Source: Cupriavidus nantongensis (lineage in GTDB: Bacteria; Pseudomonadota; Gammaproteobacteria; Burkholderiales; Burkholderiaceae). From it: a stretch of 64,000 bases of DNA. The position numbers were made by a program, and so were the translations under genes. Shown in pieces: positions 55,501-64,000 of this stretch (its first letter is position 1; the number at the start of each line of letters is the position of its first letter). Where the stretch lies: the NCBI RefSeq assembly GCF_001598055.1, contig NZ_CP014845.1, positions 2,392,270-2,456,269 on the forward strand, in the 5' to 3' direction. Below the pieces are notes generated by a model, which was not told the DNA's origin, ran no database searches, and saw only the letters and a program-made list of their open reading frames with translations.

Positions 55501-55842
55501 ATGACCACAGACCTGAAGACCCGCCTGGCGGAGATCAACAAGCAATTCGGCGCGCTCGGCCAGGCCCAGCCCGGCGCGATGAGCGCCTTCCAGGGCGTGA
55601 TGAAGGCCGCCACGCAACAGGGCAGCCTGCCTGCCGAAATCAAGGAACTGGTGGCGGTCGCGCTGGCCGTGCAGAAGGGCTGCGACGACTGCGTGCTGTT
55701 CCACACCAGCCAGGCACTGCGCCATCGCGCGAGCCGCGAGCAACTGGCCGAAGTGCTGGCCGTCAATATCGAGATGGGTGGCGGCCCCGGCGCGATGTAC
55801 GCGGCCAAGGCGCTGGCGTATTTCGATGCGCTCAATGCCTAG
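55501..55842 (+). CDS. Carboxymuconolactone decarboxylase/AhpD-family protein
   Basis: A 113-aa protein of the AhpD-like fold. The CxxC pair C61/C64 and following His (GCDDCVLFHTSQAL) form the proton-relay/peroxidase site known from AhpD. Helical regions before and after match the family. It lies 70 bp after acoC and probably belongs to the aco transcript. AhpD-type proteins can be reduced through lipoylated E2 proteins, which gives a possible link to AcoC; this is inference. Confidence 0.88.
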   Translation: MTTDLKTRLAEINKQFGALGQAQPGAMSAFQGVMKAATQQGSLPAEIKELVAVALAVQKGCDDCVLFHTSQALRHRASREQLAEVLAVNIEMGGGPGAMYAAKALAYFDALNA

Positions 55843-55890
55843 GGTTGCTAGACTCGGCGCATTGCCACACCCGGGGCAGTTCCCAAACCG

Positions 55891-56652
55891 ATGCCGTTTG
55901 AACTTGTCGATCCCGTCGCGCCGGCCCACGCGGGCGGCGACCCGCTGCAGGAAGAACTGGCGCTGCTCGAACTCGCGGCGCAGGGCCGGCAGGTGGCACG
56001 GTTGTGGGAGGCACCGCTGTCCCTGGTAGTGCCGCGTACCTACCTGCGCCACGCGGCGCTGGAGACCGCGCGCGCCGATTTCGCGCAGCAAGGTTGCCCC
56101 GTGTTCCTGCGCATGTCCGGCGGCGGGCTGGTTCCGCAGGGTCCCGGCATCGTCAATTTGAGCCTGGCTTACGCCGTCGGACAGCCCCCAGGCGCGCTTA
56201 GCGACGCGGTCTACCTGCACCTGTGCGCGGTGATCGGCGCCGCGCTGCGAACGCTCGGCATCGAGACCCACTGGCAGGCGGTGGCCGGCTCCTTTTGCGA
56301 CGGCCGCTACAACCTCGCCTGGGGCCCGCCGGACGCCGCGCGCAAGATCGCCGGCACGGCCCAGTACTGGCGGCGTGCGCCAGCGGCGACGCAGGCAACC
56401 GACGGCCAGCGCCACCTGGTGCTCGCCCATGCGGTGCTGCTGGTCAGCGCCGACCCGCAACAGATCAATGCGCGCGCCAATGCCTTCGAGGCGGCCATCG
56501 GCAGCGATCGGCGTTACGACGCGGCCAAGGTGGTCAGCGTGCGCGAGGCGTTGGTGTCCGCCGGCCACGCCGTGAACGACGATGTCGCGCTGATGGCCGA
56601 GGTCGCCGCTGCGCTGCGATGGAGCCTCGGACAGCATCCCGCTCCGGTCTAG
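55891..56652 (+). CDS. Lipoate-protein ligase A-like protein
   Basis: A 253-aa member of the biotin/lipoate A/B protein ligase fold. Marks: RMSGGGLVPQGPGIVNLSLAY (about 71-91), corresponding to the RRxSGGGAVxxxxGNL motif of LplA, and the catalytic Lys region AARKIAGTAQYWRR (about 149-162). The 'VQ' part of the first motif is changed (VPQGPG). It is 48 bp after the AhpD-like gene and ends the acetoin cluster. It may attach lipoate to AcoC. C-terminal accessory domain is short. Confidence 0.85.
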   Translation: MPFELVDPVAPAHAGGDPLQEELALLELAAQGRQVARLWEAPLSLVVPRTYLRHAALETARADFAQQGCPVFLRMSGGGLVPQGPGIVNLSLAYAVGQPPGALSDAVYLHLCAVIGAALRTLGIETHWQAVAGSFCDGRYNLAWGPPDAARKIAGTAQYWRRAPAATQATDGQRHLVLAHAVLLVSADPQQINARANAFEAAIGSDRRYDAAKVVSVREALVSAGHAVNDDVALMAEVAAALRWSLGQHPAPV

Positions 56653-56690
56653 TCCGTTGCTACGGTGCCGGACAGGAAGCGGATGTCGCC

Positions 56691-56806
56691 AAAAAAAATC
56701 GCGGCCCACGAGGGGGCCGCAAATCGGGAATGCGAGGAGTGTCAAATTCCTCAGGAGACGTTATCGACGCAAACTGGCGTTGCGAGACCCCACTTGCGTG
56801 GGGTCT
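56691..56806 (-). ncRNA. Candidate small RNA 2 (shares a 3' module with small RNA 1)
   Basis: A leftward RNA element of about 110 nt. It has a 5' hairpin AGACCCCAC GCAA GTGGGGTCT (56785-56806, GNRA loop), then CTCCTGAGGAATTTGACACT, CTCCTCGCATTCCCGA, and an intrinsic terminator GCGGCCC/GGGCCGC (56701-56720) with eight T. The stretch TTGACaCTCC..CGCATTCCCGA just before the terminator is shared with the element at 16.9 kb. The hypothetical gene to the right ends 32 bp before the 5' hairpin, so this may be a 3'-UTR-derived sRNA or its terminator region. I found no convincing own promoter. Confidence 0.5.
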
Positions 56807-56837
56807 ATGGATCACAAGCGTGAATGCGAGCGCGTGC

Positions 56838-57659
56838 TTACGCGATCAGGTAGGCTGGGGGCGGCTCTGGTCGGACAGAGGCGCGCAATTTGCGGACATT
56901 CGATTCCAGTTCGGCATGGGCCGCGTCGAGCCAGTCCACACGATGCCGCACCGGATCCCGGGCCGACAAGGCGCTCGCGGCGATTTCTCGCAGGAAGTAG
57001 CGGACCATGCTGCCAGCGCGCGCCGGCACCGGCATCATTCCCAGCAGTTGGCGGCGCGCCAGCAACCGGCGCGTGACCGCATGCTGGAGCGCCGCCCATG
57101 CGGTGCGGCCCAGGGCGATGTACAGCGCGTCGGTGCGCATCTGCCGCACGGCGCCGAGGAACTGTGTTTCGAAGACGTCGCGCAGCATCGGCGCGTCCAG
57201 CAGTTCTTCCAGCGCGCCGTCGAACGCCAGCCCGCGCCGCGTGGTGGCATGCGGCAACAGCGCGAGCGGCTGCAGGCGCTCGAAGCCATCGTTCCACAAA
57301 GCAGCGGCGTGTGGCAGACCCACCAGTTCCGGCACGCGGAAGTGGTCGAGCATGCGGATCAGGTTAGGCCGCACCAGCTTGCCGCCCAGTTCGACGCGGC
57401 GCTTGTTCTCGCGCTGGACTACGCGCCCCGGGGCATGGTTGTGCAGCAGCTCCTCGGTCACCGCTGCGGCCAGCCGCACATGCGCATGGCCCGGCGTGGT
57501 GCTGACCAGCACCAGCGATGCCTGCGGATTCAGGTATTCGCACGGCACGTAGTGCATGGCGTAGGTGCTGTCCCGTGCCACCACGACCGGTTTCGCGATG
57601 ACGCCGCCGGCGCCAGCCAGCCGTATCTGCGCGCAATAGGCTTCAATGAAGTTGGTCAA
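56838..57659 (-). CDS. Hypothetical protein, possibly uracil-DNA-glycosylase-like
   Basis: A 273-aa soluble protein starting at TTG 57659, with GGGGGG 6 nt upstream. Segments QASLVLVSTTPGHAHVRLA (about 46-64) and LYIALGRTAWAALQHAV (about 184-200) recall the beta-strand/loop motifs of the uracil-DNA glycosylase superfamily, but the catalytic Asp/His pattern is not evident. The call is therefore weak. The middle part is Arg/Leu-rich. It stands alone between the candidate sRNAs at 56.7 and 57.9 kb. Confidence 0.5.
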   Translation of the reverse strand: MTNFIEAYCAQIRLAGAGGVIAKPVVVARDSTYAMHYVPCEYLNPQASLVLVSTTPGHAHVRLAAAVTEELLHNHAPGRVVQRENKRRVELGGKLVRPNLIRMLDHFRVPELVGLPHAAALWNDGFERLQPLALLPHATTRRGLAFDGALEELLDAPMLRDVFETQFLGAVRQMRTDALYIALGRTAWAALQHAVTRRLLARRQLLGMMPVPARAGSMVRYFLREIAASALSARDPVRHRVDWLDAAHAELESNVRKLRASVRPEPPPAYLIA

Positions 57660-57886
57660 GGCAATCCCCCCGCTCGCTTCGTTATTTAAGCGTTTTTATT
57701 GTTTTTGCTTTTCGCCATGGTAAGCCGGCGTTGCGGCGCACAGTGTGTCCGCACCGTCGTTTTGACCCCTTCCCGGACGCAATTTGGTGGGCCAGCCAAC
57801 ACAGCACATAGGGCATTGCGTCGAACCGGGCGGATCGCACCGTAGCGTATGGCGGCTGGTGGTCAGCACCGTGACAGCGCCGCCCA

Positions 57887-57960
57887 AAAGAAAAAAGCCG
57901 GGCACGATCTGCGTGCCCGGCTAACCCATTTGCTGACTCAGGTGGTGTCAGAACCCGAGG
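57887..57960 (-). ncRNA. Candidate Fur-regulated small RNA
   Basis: A leftward RNA of about 74 nt. Its start near 57960 is set by a promoter with a Fur box in its spacer. It ends in an 11-bp hairpin (AGCCGGGCACG/CGTGCCCGGCT, 57896-57922) followed by TTTTTTCTTTT on the minus strand. The first part holds a small stem CTGAC/GTCAG and single-stranded CACCACC. No open frame of note is inside, and the next gene start is 230 bp beyond the terminator. The layout is that of iron-responsive sRNAs such as RyhB, NrrF and Burkholderia BrrF. Alternatively the hairpin only ends the OsmC-family gene. Confidence 0.6.
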
Positions 57961-57965
57961 AATCA

Positions 57966-57994
57966 ATGATAACGATTCTCATTATCTGCCGCAA
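57966..57994 (-). promoter_or_regulatory. Fur-box promoter of the candidate small RNA
   Basis: Minus strand: TTGCGG (57994-57989), 17-bp spacer, TATCAT (57971-57966). The 19-bp palindrome GATAATGAGAATCGTTATC (57986-57968) matches the Fur consensus GATAATGATAATCATTATC at 16 of 19 positions. It is the best Fur site in the window. Confidence 0.75.
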
Positions 57995-57998
57995 GCCG

Positions 57999-58388
57999 TC
58001 ATGCCATCGAGGTCTGGATCGAGAACTGTCCGGACAACGTCTTGTGGACCGGGCAGCGATTGGCCACCCGCAGCAGGTCTTCGAGGATCTGGGGCGACAG
58101 GTCGCCGCTGACCTTGACCTCGCGCTGCATCGTATAGGTGCCGTTGGCTTCTTCATGGCCGACCGAGACCTGGACGTCAGTGACCGCATAGCCCTTGCGT
58201 TTCGCATACAGCTGCAAGGTCAGGGTGGTGCAGGCAGCCAGCGCCGAGTCCAGCAAGTCATGCGGATTCGGGTAGCGGGTGTCGCCGCCGGCGGATGCGT
58301 CCAGATCGGCTTGCCACTCGGCGGTGCCGTTGGTCAGCTGGCAGATGCTGTTGCCCTGGCTTGGCTTCCATGTCGCTTGGATAGTCAT
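57999..58388 (-). CDS. OsmC-family protein
   Basis: A 129-aa OsmC-superfamily protein. The two thiols are visible: SALAACTTLTLQLYAKRKG (about 52-70) and ANRCPVHKTL (about 112-121). NPHDLLDSALAAC is the OsmC signature. This is the OsmC-like (YhfA-type) branch rather than Ohr. ATG 58388 is preceded by GGGGA. The terminator at 57887-57922 would end its mRNA as well. Role in peroxide detoxification is inferred from the family. Confidence 0.85.
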   Translation of the reverse strand: MTIQATWKPSQGNSICQLTNGTAEWQADLDASAGGDTRYPNPHDLLDSALAACTTLTLQLYAKRKGYAVTDVQVSVGHEEANGTYTMQREVKVSGDLSPQILEDLLRVANRCPVHKTLSGQFSIQTSMA

Positions 58389-58520
58389 CGAACGTCCCCA
58401 TCTCATCAAAGAGCGGCCCCGCGGGCCGGAACGGCCATTCTATAAGTACCTGTCGCCACAGGTCAGGAGGCGTCGCAAGAGGCGCATCCGTGCCGAGTGC
58501 GGGCATTTCCGAGAAACCCC

Positions 58521-58549
58521 TTGCCAACCCCGCGACAGTCGCTTACTAT
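58521..58549 (+). promoter_or_regulatory. rrn operon promoter
   Basis: TTGCCA (58521-58526), 17-bp spacer, TACTAT (58544-58549), followed by a CG-rich discriminator (TCGCCCCC) as usual for stringently controlled rRNA promoters. The 565-bp gap 58389-58953 otherwise holds the transcribed leader. Confidence 0.65.
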
Positions 58550-58760
58550 TCGCCCCCTCGCAACACAACGCGGCCCCTGCAAGGCAGGCGCAGCAAGGGT
58601 TGCGGGGTCGGCCGGAAGGTTGGCGCAGCGAGGTTCGCAGCGCCGACGGCAGCAAAAAAGATTGCTGCAAACGGTTGACGAAACGAAGAAAGCTCTGCAT
58701 AATCTCGTTTCTCTGGCTGCTGACAACGCAGCGCGCTGAACGGCAAAGCCGGTGAGCGAA

Positions 58761-58798
58761 GTTCTTTAACAAACAAACAACCGATAAGTGTGGGCGCT
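58761..58798 (+). promoter_or_regulatory. rrn leader boxA antiterminator and 5' half of the 16S processing stem
   Basis: GTTCTTTAACAA (58761-58772) is a boxA element. ACCGATAAGTGTGGGCGCT (58780-58798) is complementary, with one G-U pair, to AGCGTCCACACTTATCGGT at 60510-60528, forming the RNase III stem around the 16S rRNA. A second boxA (TGTTCTTTAACAAT) lies at 60629-60642 before the 23S gene. Confidence 0.85.
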
Positions 58799-58953
58799 TG
58801 ATAGCGGATGCGAAAGACTTCGGTCTTTTAGCTTAAAAGTTATACAGTGCTCGCACAGCAAAACGTGACTGGGTCTTCGGATCTGGTCAGTCAGTTTTCT
58901 GAGAGTGAGCGACCGCTCGAAAGAGCGAGGGTCTACGGACCCACACAGAGATT

Positions 58954-60488
<1,535 letters not shown>

Positions 60489-60822
60489 AGAGCGTGCAGC
60501 CAACGTTGAGCGTCCACACTTATCGGTAGTTTGTTGGTTAAGGCCAGATGGCCAAATGCAAGCGCTTAAGCTTTGAGCGTTTGCATTTGGCATTGCCAAG
60601 CGAGCGCGGGTCTGACCTGCGGATCGGCTGTTCTTTAACAATATGGGATGTAGTAAAGGTGTCGCGGTGCTTTGATGAGAAGCACAGTAGTTGAACGCGA
60701 TACCGGGTTGTGATTGTATCAACCAAATGTATTTTAAAGTGATCGAAAGATGACTTGGAATACGGCACAAATGCGAGAACTCAACCTGTAGTGAGCGTGT
60801 CGATGAGACACACTTGTTATAG
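60489..60822 (+). other. 16S-23S spacer without tRNA genes
   Basis: A 334-bp spacer. Neither tRNA-Ile(GAU) nor tRNA-Ala(UGC), usual in Burkholderiaceae rrn operons, is present. In their place is a 16-bp hairpin GCCAAATGCAAGCGCT/AGCGTTTGCATTTGGC (60551-60591). The 16S processing strand, a boxA and the 5' strand of the 23S processing stem (about 60800-60829, pairing with 63720-63748) are present. Confidence 0.85.
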
Positions 60823-63727
<2,905 letters not shown>

Positions 63728-63839
63728 TAACCAGTGTGTTTCACCTGGTTGAGCGTCGCCTTGTGCCTCGATACACGCACAACCAACACTACATCCCGAT
63801 TCGTGATGCTGGCCTCAACCCCAGCGTCACAACCCCTCA

Positions 63840-63955
63840 TGCCTGGTGACCATAGCGAGCCGGAACCACCCCTTCCCATCCCGAACAGGACCGTGAAACA
63901 GCTCCGCGCCGATGATAGTGCGGATTCCCGTGTGAAAGTAGGTCATCGCCAGGCT
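63840..63955 (+). rRNA. rrf: 5S ribosomal RNA
   Basis: About 116 nt. TGCCTGGTGACCATAGCGAG at the 5' end pairs with TCATCGCCAGGCT at the 3' end. The loop region CCCATCCCGAACAGGACCGT and GAAACAGCTCCGCGCCGATG are standard. It follows the 23S gene by about 112 bp; no tRNA lies between. Confidence 0.94.
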
Positions 63956-63965
63956 CTTATTGTGC

Positions 63966-64000
63966 AAAACCCCTCGACAGCGTGTGCTGCGAGGGGTTTT
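63966..64000 (+). terminator. rrn operon terminator
   Basis: AAAACCCCTCG-A-CAGC-GTGT-GCTG-CGAGGGGTTTT, a strong hairpin ending in T at the window edge, 11 bp after 5S. It reads in both directions. Confidence 0.9.

Noticed and set aside
60489-60822. tRNA genes in the rRNA spacer
   Set aside because: No cloverleaf, no T-loop GGTTCRANYCC-type sequence and no anticodon arm could be drawn; only a long simple hairpin.

Overview
The window is GC-rich (about two-thirds G+C), densely coded DNA of a beta-proteobacterium. The 16S rRNA at the right end reads like Cupriavidus. The gene content fits that genus: acoR-acoXABC, a glucarate pathway with Bug binding proteins, a second EF-G, and several LysR and c-di-GMP proteins. 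Many optional catabolic modules plus one rrn operon suggest the second chromosome of a Cupriavidus; that is an inference.

Layout. 1-6 kb: the start of a LysR gene, a KgtP-like permease, a small secreted protein, ferredoxin-NADP reductase, fumarase C, a LysR resembling aminoethylphosphonate regulators and a Cys-rich copper-binding-type protein. 6-12.3 kb: a small zinc-ribbon-like protein and a divergent c-di-GMP pair (GGDEF; CHASE-PAS-GGDEF-EAL). 12.4-16.8 kb: a 2-aminoethylphosphonate-type ABC importer and a PadR-like regulator, then a candidate sRNA. 17-22 kb: DMT exporter, XRE protein, Cys-rich protein, Fur paralogue with a distant Fur-box promoter, a secreted DPYxDGAR repeat protein, Ohr and an SDR without its catalytic Tyr. 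22-27.7 kb: two LysR-governed clusters (RidA, creatininase-family, MFS) and an isochorismatase-family gene with a 36-aa membrane protein. 27.8-30.3 kb: a Fur-box operon of DUF3649, PepSY and DUF3325 membrane proteins. 30.4-35.7 kb: PRC-barrel protein, porin, second EF-G and an orphan response regulator.

35.8-43.2 kb is a complete glucarate-to-2-oxoglutarate module: a GntR regulator, gudD with two Bug proteins on one strand, and kdgD with an aldehyde dehydrogenase on the other. One palindromic operator type sits at both promoters, with a third copy 3' of the regulator. 43.5-48.5 kb holds a DedA-rhodanese fusion, a large patatin-like membrane protein and an LLM flavin oxidoreductase. 48.8-56.7 kb is the acetoin cluster: acoR, a sigma-54 promoter, acoXABC, an AhpD-like protein and a lipoate-ligase-like protein that may lipoylate AcoC.

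The most unusual material is RNA. Two leftward candidate sRNAs (about 16.9 kb and 56.7 kb) share a CUCC...CGCAUUCCCGA segment just before their terminators. A third candidate (57.9 kb) has a Fur box between its -35 and -10 boxes and a strong terminator, as expected for an iron-responsive RyhB/NrrF-type sRNA. The rrn operon (58.5-64 kb) has no tRNA genes in its spacer. Its 23S gene appears to lack about 70 nt of the GTPase-associated centre, and helix 45 next to it is enlarged to about 110 nt. If confirmed, this is a markedly aberrant rRNA copy.
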